Shown here: positions 28,170 through 38,302 of the stretch, one piece after another
Layout: each line of letters starts with the position of its first letter
How positions within the stretch are numbered: position 1 is the first letter of the stretch
NCBI GenBank assembly: GCA_023807065.1
Contig: JAJJLU010000454.1
Span: 1 to 41,966 of the forward strand
From: Isotricha intestinalis
Lineage: Eukaryota; Ciliophora; Litostomatea; Vestibuliferida; Isotrichidae
Reading direction: 5' to 3'
Length of the DNA: 41,966 nt
Position numbers and translations under genes: made by a program
The notes under the pieces: generated by a model
Told to the model about the DNA's origin: nothing
The model's database searches: none
What the model saw: the letters and a program-made list of their open reading frames with translations, nothing else

Positions 28170-29403
28170 ATTAAGCATAATTTTTTTATTAAAATATTTT
28201 GGAAATTGTTTTCCAGAATATTCTTATCTAATAAATTCAATAAAATCTCCATATAATTCTGTAACAAATGGTGCATTACAAATTTATGATATTAAATCTC
28301 CTTATCATTTAGATAATTTCCATGAAAATCTATTTAATTCTTCATTTTATTTATTAAACTTTTTCCACAAAGATTTATCAAAATATTTTCTTTGTTTTAT
28401 TGATGTTTTGTGTGCCTTTGCAATTGAATTATTATTACTTTTACAAAAAAATAATAAAAAACCAAAAGAAAATAAAAAAAATATTTGTTCTTTATTTAAT
28501 AACTTTTTAACTAATGAATTTAGTTTATGTGGATGTTTTTATTTATATAATCCAATAATTATTTATTTATGTGGTTGTGGAATAACAGATTCTTTTACTC
28601 TTATTTATTTTATTATTACATTAATTCTAATTGAATTAGACTTATATTACATTGCTGCTTTTTTTTTTGCTTTTATGATTCATTTAACAATATTTACTTT
28701 TACTTTTACCCCTTTAATCTATTTTTATATTATGTTAATTTATCATCGAGACAAAAAAGTAGATATCAGAAACAATTTAAAACAAATTACTTTACCACAA
28801 ATATTTACTTTTTTATTTTCTTATCAAGCAAATATATTTTTAATTATTTCAATTGGAATTTATATTTTTCTTGTCTTTATTTCTTTTTGTTTATTTGGAA
28901 ATAGATATATAATTAATTATTTTTTCTATCATTTATTTTATTATTCATATTATATTCATAATAATTTATGTTTATCAATTTTTACTTATCCTCTTTCAAT
29001 AATTCGTTTTACCTTATTATATAATATGATTCACTTCTTAATTGCATTTCAAGAAATTTTAATAACTGTATTTTGTTTAATTCCTACTTGTTTTATGAGT
29101 AGAAACAGTAGTTTTATTTTATTTGTATTATTACATTTAATATTTAATAAACAAGCTTCTATTTTTCAAATATATTGGTTATTTGGACTGATTCCATTAT
29201 TAAAGAATAATTATTCTTTTAAATATTTAATTTTAGGATTTATCTCTATTATTTTTTTCTTTAAAAAAATTTCACTTAATTATGATAGTGATTATATTGG
29301 AAAAAATGTTTTAATTGGAAACTGGTTATTAAATATTGGTTATTTGTTTCTTCATTGTGTTTATGGTTATTTTATAATCATTGATAATATTAGTTTATGT
29401 TAA
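28111..29403 (+). CDS. Multi-pass membrane protein, PIG-U-like (GPI transamidase subunit)
   Basis: 430 aa with about eight to ten hydrophobic helices. The first lumenal loop carries KSPYNSVTNGALQIYDIKSP followed by YHLDNFHENL, matching the PIG-U/Cdc91 pattern in which a serine-rich loop, a GA/EG motif, SPY and an FHE element follow TM1. A YLYNPIIIYLCG segment corresponds to the conserved YLLNP motif. PIG-U is a subunit of the ER GPI transamidase that attaches GPI anchors to proteins. The length agrees with the family (about 400-435). The first in-frame ATG is 28111, with another at 28126. A relation to PIG-M-type mannosyltransferases is less likely because no DXD follows TM1. It converges on the HECT ligase gene. 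Confidence 0.7.
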   Translation: MRILKMHFLDLRFLIGLGIRLSIIFLLKYFGNCFPEYSYLINSIKSPYNSVTNGALQIYDIKSPYHLDNFHENLFNSSFYLLNFFHKDLSKYFLCFIDVLCAFAIELLLLLQKNNKKPKENKKNICSLFNNFLTNEFSLCGCFYLYNPIIIYLCGCGITDSFTLIYFIITLILIELDLYYIAAFFFAFMIHLTIFTFTFTPLIYFYIMLIYHRDKKVDIRNNLKQITLPQIFTFLFSYQANIFLIISIGIYIFLVFISFCLFGNRYIINYFFYHLFYYSYYIHNNLCLSIFTYPLSIIRFTLLYNMIHFLIAFQEILITVFCLIPTCFMSRNSSFILFVLLHLIFNKQASIFQIYWLFGLIPLLKNNYSFKYLILGFISIIFFFKKISLNYDSDYIGKNVLIGNWLLNIGYLFLHCVYGYFIIIDNISLC

Positions 29404-29550
29404 TATTATAATTTATGAAATATATAATGATTTAATTTTATAATAATTTATTTAATAATACTTTTTTCATCTTATATAATTTATTTATTTAAAAAATAAT
29501 ACAAAATATTTTGGCATTAATATTGTTTTAATTAATATATAAAAGATAAA

Positions 29551-32500
29551 TTAAGATAAATGAAACTCTGAATTTCCTTCAGTCATAGCCAAAAATAATT
29601 TTTTTTCTAAAACTTGATAATTCGAATATTCAGGTAATTTCAAGTAATTTTGACAAGTCATGACAGTAGGTAAAAAGTCATCAGGATTTTCATAAGAATT
29701 ACAAGTTCTTTTAACAACTGTAAATTTAGGATTTAAAGTTTTAAAACCACCAACGGGTAATCTTGAAGTTCCTGTTATAAAGAGTAAAAATTGTTTTCTT
29801 TGAATTTTATTTAATTTTGTCATAAATGTAATTAAATAATTTAAAATTTTACTTGATTTTGTTATTCCATGTTCAGCTTTTAAATTTTCAAAAATAGTTT
29901 CTCTATCCCAATTCATATCTAAACTTCCACAAATTGAATCTTCTATTTCAGTAGATTTAAAGCATTTAATTGAATTAATATCAAAAATTATATTAAATCC
30001 TTCTTTAAAAGCTTCTACTAAATTATCTATTCCTTGAATAAATAAGCAATTATAAATTAACATTATGTATTCTTCCAAATTTACAATTGTTAATTTTATA
30101 TTATCTCCATTTTCTTTTAATTTAATGGAATCATCACCTGGTAAAGTAAAATAAATATCTAAATCAGATAATTTCGCCCCATTATATAAAATATTATTTT
30201 CTAAATCTTCATCTGTGAAATTTACATTATTTTTCTTTTTATCTTCAATAAATTTCTTTTTTTCATTGATTAAATTATTTAAATCACAAAGAGTTTTTCC
30301 TAAATCTTTATCAATATTTGAAATAAATTCTATTGGAATAGGTCTAAATAAAACAACATCCCAGAAAATTCTGCTTAAAGGAATATCTAATAATCTATCA
30401 TCATAAAGAGCTCTTCCAATAATAAAACCTAATAATTTAAATTTTTCAATTGCTTTTTTATCATTATTGATTCCCATTTTAGGATAAAAAGAATTATCAG
30501 TTGTTTTATACCATAAACTTTTATCATTTTTAAATTCTTCAATTACTAAAGAAAAATATTCTAAAGTTGGTCCTAATCCATTACCAATTTCACCATTAAA
30601 TTCAAATTCCAAAAATCCAGTAAATTTAGAAGTTATTGGATCATCTAATATTTTATATGAACTTTCTATAATTTTATCTCTATCAACAATAACTTTTAAT
30701 CTCATACTTTTTTCTAATGTAATTTGATGTTCATTTGAATAATATGCATCATTACTTTTTAAATAATTTTGAAGATTGATTAAAGATCTTTTTGGATCAA
30801 ATGATACTTTAAATAATAAATGTCTAGAATTAAATTTTGTTAAATAATTAAAATCTAAACTTAAATTTCTACACCATGAAGGAATTGAAGATCTTGAAAC
30901 ACTATAACCATCTCTACTTGCTTTTGATATTAATAAAGTTACTTTTGGATTTATAAATATAGAAATTAATTCTTCTTGAGTAAATAAATTCTCTGGAATA
31001 TTAAATAAAGATTGAAATGATGATAAAGGAAGATATATCATTGTTAATAAATAAAGTGATGGCATTAATCTTTTTATTTCATACAAATTTTTATTATATA
31101 TTACTGAATTATGATATATTATTTCAAATACTTTTTTATTAATATTTAATAAAAATAATTCTTCCTTTGATGGTAATGTAAAATTATTTTTTGATTTAAT
31201 TTTTTCTTTTATTACTTCTTCTTTTTTTTCTTCTTTTTTATTTTTTAATTTGTAACTTAATCCAAATTTAATTGGAAAAGCCAACAAAGAAGAAACTTCT
31301 TGTTCTAATACTTTAGTGACTTCATTTTTAACATCTTTATAAGTCATATCATTTTTTAAATATATAATTTCTTTTTTTTCATTTTTCATTACTTCAATAT
31401 AGAAAATAAGATCAACATCATATTTTTCATGAGTTGAAAATTTAACATTAGTATGAGAAACAAGAATACTAAAAATATCATCGAAAGTAGAATGTGAAGT
31501 AATTAAAAATTTAATTTCTTTATTAGCATTAAAAGCAGCATCATATTCACTTAATTTTGTTTTAAATTCAACATCATTTAATTTGTCATCACAAATAACT
31601 TTTTCTTGATAAATATCTCCTGAATAAACAATTTTTAATTCATATTTTTTAACATTTTTCATAATATGATGATAATAAACATCTAAATCATTAACTGATG
31701 AGTCATCAACTAACATTGTAAAACAATTCATTGATGTTATTGTATATTGAAGGCAATTAATATAATTTATTAATTTTGATTTATCTTTTTTTAATATATC
31801 TAATAAAATTTGTGTTTTTTTATATATTTGATTATTTATTGGTAAAGGATTTGGAAAAAGATCTGAACTATTTACTTCTTTTATAAGTGAATCTGAGTCA
31901 TCTTCTTTTATTTTATCATAATATTCTATGAAATTTTTATCGTAGAAACAACATAAAGCTAATAATATTTTTGAATTTTCCAATTCAAATAAAGTTAATT
32001 CATTTGATGAATTTGTTAATATGTTTATCACTTCATTTAAATTTTTTTCTAATTCTTCATCATATTCTTCAATATCTTTTTTAGACATTAAAACATCTTT
32101 TAATTTTGATAAATCATTTTTAATGTTTATTAATTTTGAATCTTGATTTTTTAAATAACTTTGAATTTTATCTTCATTAAAATAATTGTCTATTAAATCT
32201 TTTAATTTAGTTTCAATTAATATTTTTTCTTCTATTTTTTTATATCCATTATCTTCATTCTCTTCATTTCCAGTAAATATATTTTTCATTACTTTCGTTT
32301 TTTCTTGAACTAATAAATTATTTAATTCTTTTATTTTTTCTTTTGTTTTTTCAAATTCAATTATAATATCTTTATATTTATTATCTTCTTTTTCATTGTC
32401 TTTTTCATTTTTATCTTTGGGGTCTTTTTTTTCTATATTTCCACTTTGAATAATATGAGCAGGATTTGAAATTATAAAATTATCTATTTTCATTTCTTGA

Positions 32501-34188
32501 TTTTCTTCTTCCATATCTTCTGGTTCAATAATTTCATCACCACTATTTTCTTCTTCTTTCTTTACAATACTTAACATTTTTTCTTTATTAGTATTTATTC
32601 CTTCTTTATTTTCTTTATTATCCTTATTATTATTATTTGGATTATCTTCTTTTTTTATTTCTAAATTATTTGTTTTTTCATTTTCTTTATTGTTCTTGTT
32701 GTCTGTTTTTTCTTGTTTTTTTTCTTCTTTTTCAAATTTAAAATTTTTTAAATTTTCTACTATTCCTTCTCTAAGGAAATTTACTATAAAATGTTCGGGA
32801 CATTTTTTCATTAAACAATTTAATAATTCTATTAAATCTGATAAATAAGGAAGATATTTTGTATCAAGTAATTTACTTATTATTTGGGAAAGAGGTTTTG
32901 AATCCATAAAATTTTCTATAACATTTTTCTCTGCTGAATAAGTAAATATTTGTAAAAATTTAACTAAATTACTTAAAGTAGAACAAGCAGATTTTGTCAT
33001 TATATTATTTATTAATGAATATATAATTTTTTGACATAAAAATTTGTAATTATTCATATTTTTTTCGGTTAATATTTTTTCTTTTTTTATTTCTTCTGAA
33101 GAGTCTTTTTTATATGAAGGGAAAAATGAAGTTAACAAAGAAAAAATTTCAGTCAAAAAAGACATAGTAGATTTTGCTGATTGTTCATTATTAGTATTAA
33201 ATTCATTAGAAATCATATCAACTAAAATAATAAGGATATTATTTGCAATAATTTTATCAAGAAAATCTCCTGAAATTTTACATAAATATTCAAAAATTTT
33301 GAAAATCCTTTTAATTAAATCGTTACCAATTTTTTTTTCATGTTGATTTTCTACTAAAAACCTTTTTAATATTTCGCAACAATTTTCAATAAAACAATAT
33401 TTTCCAATTTCAGTAATAATTTCAGGATTACTTTTAAAACAAGAATTAACTGTCATATTATTAACAATATAATAAAATATTAAAATAGCTGTATTAGTTG
33501 TTTGAATGTCATTATCATTATATTTTGTTAAACTTGCCAAAATTTCCAAAGAAGGTTGAATAAAAGATTTAAAAACTCTTACAGAAGAAATATTCATTGA
33601 CATATTTGAACATGCTTTCATTACTGATTTTCTTTGTCCTTCACCTAAAAAATCTATAATATTTAATAAAGATATGAATGCATTATTTTCTATTAAAGCA
33701 TAAGAATTTTCAAAAGAAATTTTTTCTAGAATTTTTATTGTATAATCTAAACAACTCATATCTTCAATTATAGTCATTAAAACAATTATTTTTGATATTG
33801 CATTCACTTTTTTTAAAGTAGATGTAAATGCAGGATTAATATCTAAAATATAATTAATACATTGAAGAGAATAAATTATTAATTCGGGTAAATATGTTTT
33901 TTCTAAATTTTTACAAATTTCTTCAAGTAAAGGACCCATATTTGGATTATCTGCTATTTGATCACTTGAAAGAGATAAATATTCACTTAAATTTATTAAT
34001 TTTGCCATTATTTCCATATCATCTCCATTCTTTAATATTTGAATTGAGTCTAATAAAAATTTGCTTTCTTGACTTTGAGCTAATGTTGTTTTTGATACTT
34101 TTTGTTTATTATTATCTTTTTCTGAAGAATTATTGTTATTGTTTTTAGAATTATCACTTTTTTCATTAGATGAAGGTATTGATTCCAT
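29551..34188 (-). CDS. HECT E3 ubiquitin ligase, TRIP12/UFD4 type
   Basis: 1545 aa. Residues about 50-470 are armadillo-like helical repeats with the TRIP12/Ufd4 spacing (LINLSEYLSLSSDQIADNPN near the start). A Lys/Glu/Asn-rich disordered stretch covers about 475-620. A middle region to about 1100 is poorly conserved. The C-terminal HECT domain (about 1180-1545) is well preserved: GFLEFEFNGEIGNGLGPTLE, FLLFITGTSRLPVGGF, then LPTVMTCQNYLKLPEYS, with the catalytic Cys at residue 1512, ending FHLS as family members do. Ufd4/TRIP12 ligases act on ubiquitin-fusion and N-degron substrates. The intact Cys and C-terminal tail indicate an active ligase. No intron is needed over 4.6 kb. Confidence 0.95.
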   Translation of the reverse strand: MESIPSSNEKSDNSKNNNNNSSEKDNNKQKVSKTTLAQSQESKFLLDSIQILKNGDDMEIMAKLINLSEYLSLSSDQIADNPNMGPLLEEICKNLEKTYLPELIIYSLQCINYILDINPAFTSTLKKVNAISKIIVLMTIIEDMSCLDYTIKILEKISFENSYALIENNAFISLLNIIDFLGEGQRKSVMKACSNMSMNISSVRVFKSFIQPSLEILASLTKYNDNDIQTTNTAILIFYYIVNNMTVNSCFKSNPEIITEIGKYCFIENCCEILKRFLVENQHEKKIGNDLIKRIFKIFEYLCKISGDFLDKIIANNILIILVDMISNEFNTNNEQSAKSTMSFLTEIFSLLTSFFPSYKKDSSEEIKKEKILTEKNMNNYKFLCQKIIYSLINNIMTKSACSTLSNLVKFLQIFTYSAEKNVIENFMDSKPLSQIISKLLDTKYLPYLSDLIELLNCLMKKCPEHFIVNFLREGIVENLKNFKFEKEEKKQEKTDNKNNKENEKTNNLEIKKEDNPNNNNKDNKENKEGINTNKEKMLSIVKKEEENSGDEIIEPEDMEEENQEMKIDNFIISNPAHIIQSGNIEKKDPKDKNEKDNEKEDNKYKDIIIEFEKTKEKIKELNNLLVQEKTKVMKNIFTGNEENEDNGYKKIEEKILIETKLKDLIDNYFNEDKIQSYLKNQDSKLINIKNDLSKLKDVLMSKKDIEEYDEELEKNLNEVINILTNSSNELTLFELENSKILLALCCFYDKNFIEYYDKIKEDDSDSLIKEVNSSDLFPNPLPINNQIYKKTQILLDILKKDKSKLINYINCLQYTITSMNCFTMLVDDSSVNDLDVYYHHIMKNVKKYELKIVYSGDIYQEKVICDDKLNDVEFKTKLSEYDAAFNANKEIKFLITSHSTFDDIFSILVSHTNVKFSTHEKYDVDLIFYIEVMKNEKKEIIYLKNDMTYKDVKNEVTKVLEQEVSSLLAFPIKFGLSYKLKNKKEEKKEEVIKEKIKSKNNFTLPSKEELFLLNINKKVFEIIYHNSVIYNKNLYEIKRLMPSLYLLTMIYLPLSSFQSLFNIPENLFTQEELISIFINPKVTLLISKASRDGYSVSRSSIPSWCRNLSLDFNYLTKFNSRHLLFKVSFDPKRSLINLQNYLKSNDAYYSNEHQITLEKSMRLKVIVDRDKIIESSYKILDDPITSKFTGFLEFEFNGEIGNGLGPTLEYFSLVIEEFKNDKSLWYKTTDNSFYPKMGINNDKKAIEKFKLLGFIIGRALYDDRLLDIPLSRIFWDVVLFRPIPIEFISNIDKDLGKTLCDLNNLINEKKKFIEDKKKNNVNFTDEDLENNILYNGAKLSDLDIYFTLPGDDSIKLKENGDNIKLTIVNLEEYIMLIYNCLFIQGIDNLVEAFKEGFNIIFDINSIKCFKSTEIEDSICGSLDMNWDRETIFENLKAEHGITKSSKILNYLITFMTKLNKIQRKQFLLFITGTSRLPVGGFKTLNPKFTVVKRTCNSYENPDDFLPTVMTCQNYLKLPEYSNYQVLEKKLFLAMTEGNSEFHLS

Positions 34189-34402
34189 TTAATTTTAATA
34201 AATTTTTTAATAAAGTTTTCCAATTAAATAGTTTTGAATCAGTTTTAATATTTAAAATAGGTTAATATTTAAAATTTAATTTTTATATAATTATTTAGAA
34301 GGTTATTTAAAAATTATTTATTTTTTAATTATAGATGCATTTTGGTTTTTTTATAATAAACCTTTTAAAAAAAAATTTAAAAAAATAAAAAAATTTGATT
34401 TA

Positions 34403-35734
34403 TTATTTTTCATTTTCTTTTCCTAAAATTTTATCAATCAATAAACTTGCTTCATAATCTTTATAAGCTAAATCATAATTTTGAATTTTTTCATAACAGC
34501 ATCCTCTATTTAAATAGGCATTAGCATTCATAGGTTCAATTTCAATAATTTTACCAAAATCAATAATAGCTTCTTCACTTTTTCCAATTTTATCTAAAGA
34601 AATAGCTCTATTATATAAAGCATGAGTATTATTAGGTTCATTAATAAGAACTTTAGTATAATCATTAATTGCTTCTTTAAAATTACCTAATTTTGCATTA
34701 CAAAAAGCTCTATTAATTAAAGCTTTATTGTTATCTTTTTCTTTTTTTAAAATAATATTATAATCATTAATTGCATTTTCGAATTTTTCCATTTTTCTCC
34801 ATAAATATGCTCTATTATCATAAAATAACATATTTGAAGGATCTAATTTTATTGCTTGATTAATATCATCTAATGCTAGTTCTAATTTACCTAAATTTCT
34901 ATATGTGCATCCTCTGTTATGCCAAAATATAGCGTTTGAATCATCTAAATTAATACTTTTTGTAAAATATTCTATTGCTGAATCATAGTTATTTAATTTA
35001 TCCATTAATAATCCTAATCCATGATAAGGTTGAGCATAATTAGGATCAATTTCTATTGCTTTTAAGTAATCATTTTTTGCTTCATCCAATTTATTCAATT
35101 TTTCTCTTATATTTGCTAAATGATAATAAATATTAACATTATTTTCACTTCCTAAAGCGTTTAAATTTTTTTTATTTAAGCATTGCATTAAATCATCTTC
35201 GGCTTTCTCAAATTGATTTAATTTTTCATAACATAATCCTCTGTTGTAAAGAGCTTTACTATTTTCAGGTTCTAAATTAATCACATAATTATAATCATCA
35301 ACTGCACTAGTAAAATCTTTTAATTTTCTATTAGTATAAGCTCTATTTAAATAAAAATCAACTTTAGAAGGTAATAATCTAATTGCAGTAGAAAAATCTT
35401 CTAAAGTTTTTTTTAAATCTCCTTTTTTATCATAAGAAATAGCTCTATTATAATAAGAATAAGCAGAATTAGGATTTAATTCAATAGCTTTAGTATAATC
35501 ATTAATAGCATTATCATATTGTCCTAATTTATCATAAGCAAAACCTCTATTAAAATAAGCTTTAAAATATTTAGGATGTAAAGCAATAGCTTTAGTATAA
35601 TATTCAATAGCAAGAGGGAAATTTTCTTTTTTTCTAGCATCATAACCTTGATTATGGAAAATTTCCCATTTTTCATATTTTCTACCAGCATTACTTGAAG
35701 GAAGGGAACTTGAACCCATTGGTAATTGACTCAT
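34403..35734 (-). CDS. TPR-repeat protein, long part of a probably split gene
   Basis: 443 aa from the ATG at 35734. About eleven consecutive TPR units follow a short linker, with standard signatures (AYFNRGFAYDKLGQYDNAIN, ALYNRGLCYEKLNQFEKAED). Upstream of this ATG the same frame stays open and coding-like to 35968, including a strongly acidic stretch (EVKDDEEESEEEDDDNN), with no ATG. That open part abuts the stop of another TPR gene (35962..36624). One extra base in the A4 run at 35966-35969 would join the two into a single 740-codon TPR protein. TPR proteins of this kind are scaffolds; in ciliates many are ciliary or chaperone-associated. The exact subfamily is not clear. Confidence 0.8.
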   Translation of the reverse strand: MSQLPMGSSSLPSSNAGRKYEKWEIFHNQGYDARKKENFPLAIEYYTKAIALHPKYFKAYFNRGFAYDKLGQYDNAINDYTKAIELNPNSAYSYYNRAISYDKKGDLKKTLEDFSTAIRLLPSKVDFYLNRAYTNRKLKDFTSAVDDYNYVINLEPENSKALYNRGLCYEKLNQFEKAEDDLMQCLNKKNLNALGSENNVNIYYHLANIREKLNKLDEAKNDYLKAIEIDPNYAQPYHGLGLLMDKLNNYDSAIEYFTKSINLDDSNAIFWHNRGCTYRNLGKLELALDDINQAIKLDPSNMLFYDNRAYLWRKMEKFENAINDYNIILKKEKDNNKALINRAFCNAKLGNFKEAINDYTKVLINEPNNTHALYNRAISLDKIGKSEEAIIDFGKIIEIEPMNANAYLNRGCCYEKIQNYDLAYKDYEASLLIDKILGKENEK

Positions 35735-35961
35735 TCTTCTTCCTGAAATTTTTATTCCTCCTTTATTATTATCATCATCTTCTTCTTCACTTTCTTCTTC
35801 ATCATCTTTCACTTCTTGAGATACCAAAACAGGAAATTCTGAATGAGGATTATTTATTTCTGATATATGACCTTTATTTTGATATTTATTATTTTGATTT
35901 AGATTTGTATTTTGATTTGGATTATTTTGTAAAGAATCTTTTCTATGTTTTAATATTGAAT

Positions 35962-36624
35962 TTAATTTTCATCATTGTTTATGTCTTTAAATAATTTTTT
36001 GCTTTGATTTGTATCTGAAGGATTATATATTTCTTGAACTTTATCTTCATCATTTTGACTATTATTTCTTGGAAGATTTTTTAATTGATTATATACATAA
36101 TTATTTATTTCAGCATCTATATCTACATTATTTATATTACTGTTTTTATTTTGAAGAATAAGTTTATCATAGTTTTGTTTTGAGTTTTCATTCTCTTTAT
36201 ACATATCTAGGACTTTACCTATATTTTTATATACATTTTTTTTCCCTGTTTTAATATTATCTTTTTGTAATGCAGTATTATAATCATCTATTGCTTTTTG
36301 GAAATATCCTAATTCATTATAAACTGCACCTCTTGAAAAATAAGCATTTACATTATTTGGATTTAATTCAATTGCTTTTGATAAATATTTTAAACTTTCT
36401 TCAAATTTACTTTGTTTTTCATACATTGTTCCTAAAAGAAAGTAAGCTGTTGAATTTTTTGAATCAATATTTATTAATCTATTAATATCATTTTCAGCAT
36501 TATGAAATTTACCTTCTTTAAGATAGGAACTTGCTCTTAGTAATAATGCTTTTAAGTGATTTGGTTCTTTTTCTAATTTCTTTGAACATAAATCTATTAA
36601 CTTTCTACTTTCTTGATTATCCAT
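35962..36624 (-). CDS. TPR-repeat protein, N-terminal part of a probably split gene
   Basis: 220 aa. Three to four TPR units occupy residues about 1-130 (ALLLRASSYLKEGKFHNAEN, AYFLLGTMYEKQSKFEESLK, AYFSRGAVYNELGYFQKAID). The rest is polar linker ending DINNDEN and a TAA at 35964-35962. The frame minus one at this point continues for another 500+ codons of TPR protein with no start codon of its own, so the stop looks like the result of a single missing base. If the stop is real, this is a small stand-alone TPR protein. I favour one gene running from 36624 to 34403. Confidence 0.75.
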   Translation of the reverse strand: MDNQESRKLIDLCSKKLEKEPNHLKALLLRASSYLKEGKFHNAENDINRLINIDSKNSTAYFLLGTMYEKQSKFEESLKYLSKAIELNPNNVNAYFSRGAVYNELGYFQKAIDDYNTALQKDNIKTGKKNVYKNIGKVLDMYKENENSKQNYDKLILQNKNSNINNVDIDAEINNYVYNQLKNLPRNNSQNDEDKVQEIYNPSDTNQSKKLFKDINNDEN

Positions 36625-36744
36625 TTTAATTATTTTTTATTTTATGAAAATGCAAAATAAAAGAAAGTTTTTTATTTAATTAAATATTATTATAAGATAA
36701 TAATACAAACAATTATATAATTTATAATTATATAAACAGAAACA

Positions 36745-38175
36745 TTAAAATTCTTCATCAAGTGGTCTTAAAAGTGTTTCTATAGGAAGTAAAAAAGAAA
36801 GAATCATTAAAATGATATTAGTAAATCCAAGGAAATAAAAACAAAAATAATAATTTAATATTCCCACTAAAAAAGGTGACCAAGAACCTAAAAAAAAAGA
36901 AAACATTTGAATAAAACTTTGTGCTAAATCTCTTAGATTAGTAGGAAAGATTTCAGTTACATACATAAATGAACATCCATAAGAAATTGAATTAAATAAC
37001 ATTATCATTCCAGTAAATATTGCAATATATTTTATCATTATTATACTTAAAAAATAAAATATTACACAAGCTAATCCACTTATTATTAATGTATATTTCC
37101 TTCCAAAAAGAGGACTTTCTGTCATTATTCCTCCTATAATTCCATTTGGTAATTGAATTATTCCATATATTAAAATTTGAATATTATATGAAATATTATA
37201 TATTTTATCTTTATACTCTATTAAAGTTTTTGGAATTAAATAAGTTATTCCTATTAAATTTAAATAACAAATTGAACATATTAATAATGTGGTTATTGTT
37301 AAACTTTTATAATCCGAAGTAAATAATTCAGAATATTCAGATTTTAATTTAAAATTTTTATTTCTTTTAATTGCATTGATTATTCTAAATTTTTCACTGT
37401 CAGTTAATATTTTTCTTGACATATATTCAATAACAATAAATCCTCTTTCTTGATTGTTTTTATTTAACAAATATAAAGGAGATTCACTTCCCCAAAAACA
37501 TATTATAATAAGTGAAATAACACCAGGAATTACAATTATAAAATTAATTAATTTCCAACTACTACTATTAAATTCCTTTAAATTTAACATTGAATTGTCT
37601 AATATTATAGTAAATAAATTACCAACATTATAGAATCCTTGATTAATCATTAAAATTAAACTTCTATTTTGAGTGGGTAAAAATTCAGTGATTAAATTTA
37701 ATCCTGCAATATTAAAAATCCCAATAGAAATATTACTTATACATCTCAAAAAGAATATAGGATAAAATTTTAAAGGAGAAAAAAAAATACTACAACTTAA
37801 AGTAATAAAAACATAAATAAACAGAGTCAAATTAATAGTATAAATCCTTCCTAGACTTTTACATAATGATCCAACTAAAGCAGCTCCAATTCCCATCATA
37901 GAATAAAGTATACAAATACAAATTGAAATTGCTTCTTTTGAAATTTTATCTTTTTGACCTAAAAAATCCATATTAATTGATATAAAACATGATTCTGAAC
38001 CCCAAATCCATTGTAACAGAGATATTAAAATAAATATATACCATGATAATTTTGTAAAACCTAAAGTATCCATATATTGAGAATAATAATTTGTTGTTTC
38101 TGATTCTACTTCTAAAGTATGTGGAGCATAAATACTTTTATTAAAACTTATATCATCTCCGCTTTTTTCTTCCAT
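36745..38175 (-). CDS. MFS transporter of the sugar/organic-ion type
   Basis: 476 aa with twelve predicted membrane helices. Family motifs are in place: GSLCKSLGRIYTI (loop 2-3, GR motif), GSESPLYLLNKNNQERG (after TM6, in place of PESPRWLL), GGIMTESPLFGRKYTLI (loop 8-9 GRK) and TEIFPTNLRDLAQSF (after TM10). Motifs of this kind occur in sugar porters and in SLC22/SV2-like organic-ion carriers. The long loop between TM1 and TM2 is short here, and the substrate cannot be read from sequence. Plasma or endomembrane location. It diverges from the EF-hand gene across 127 bases. Confidence 0.88.
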   Translation of the reverse strand: MEEKSGDDISFNKSIYAPHTLEVESETTNYYSQYMDTLGFTKLSWYIFILISLLQWIWGSESCFISINMDFLGQKDKISKEAISICICILYSMMGIGAALVGSLCKSLGRIYTINLTLFIYVFITLSCSIFFSPLKFYPIFFLRCISNISIGIFNIAGLNLITEFLPTQNRSLILMINQGFYNVGNLFTIILDNSMLNLKEFNSSSWKLINFIIVIPGVISLIIICFWGSESPLYLLNKNNQERGFIVIEYMSRKILTDSEKFRIINAIKRNKNFKLKSEYSELFTSDYKSLTITTLLICSICYLNLIGITYLIPKTLIEYKDKIYNISYNIQILIYGIIQLPNGIIGGIMTESPLFGRKYTLIISGLACVIFYFLSIIMIKYIAIFTGMIMLFNSISYGCSFMYVTEIFPTNLRDLAQSFIQMFSFFLGSWSPFLVGILNYYFCFYFLGFTNIILMILSFLLPIETLLRPLDEEF

Positions 38176-38302
38176 TTAAATTTAAAAAATTTAAAAAAAC
38201 AAAAAAAAAACTGAAAAAAAATTCTGAAAAAAAAAAATAATTCATCACTAAAAAATAAATCCTTTTCAAATAAAAAAATAAAAAATATATATCAAATCAA
38301 AG
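38176..38302. promoter_or_regulatory. shared spacer between divergent genes
   Basis: These 127 A-rich bases lie between the start codons of the MFS transporter (minus) and the EF-hand protein (plus). Overlapping promoters are expected. No named element seen. Confidence 0.4.

Noticed and set aside
35962..35971. Intron as the cause of the TPR gene split
   Set aside because: No GT donor of acceptable form lies close upstream and no acceptor restores the frame; a one-base difference is simpler.
33894..36485. Plus-strand Leu/Tyr-rich frames over the HECT and TPR genes
   Set aside because: They are antisense shadows of Lys/Asn/Glu-rich coding sequence.
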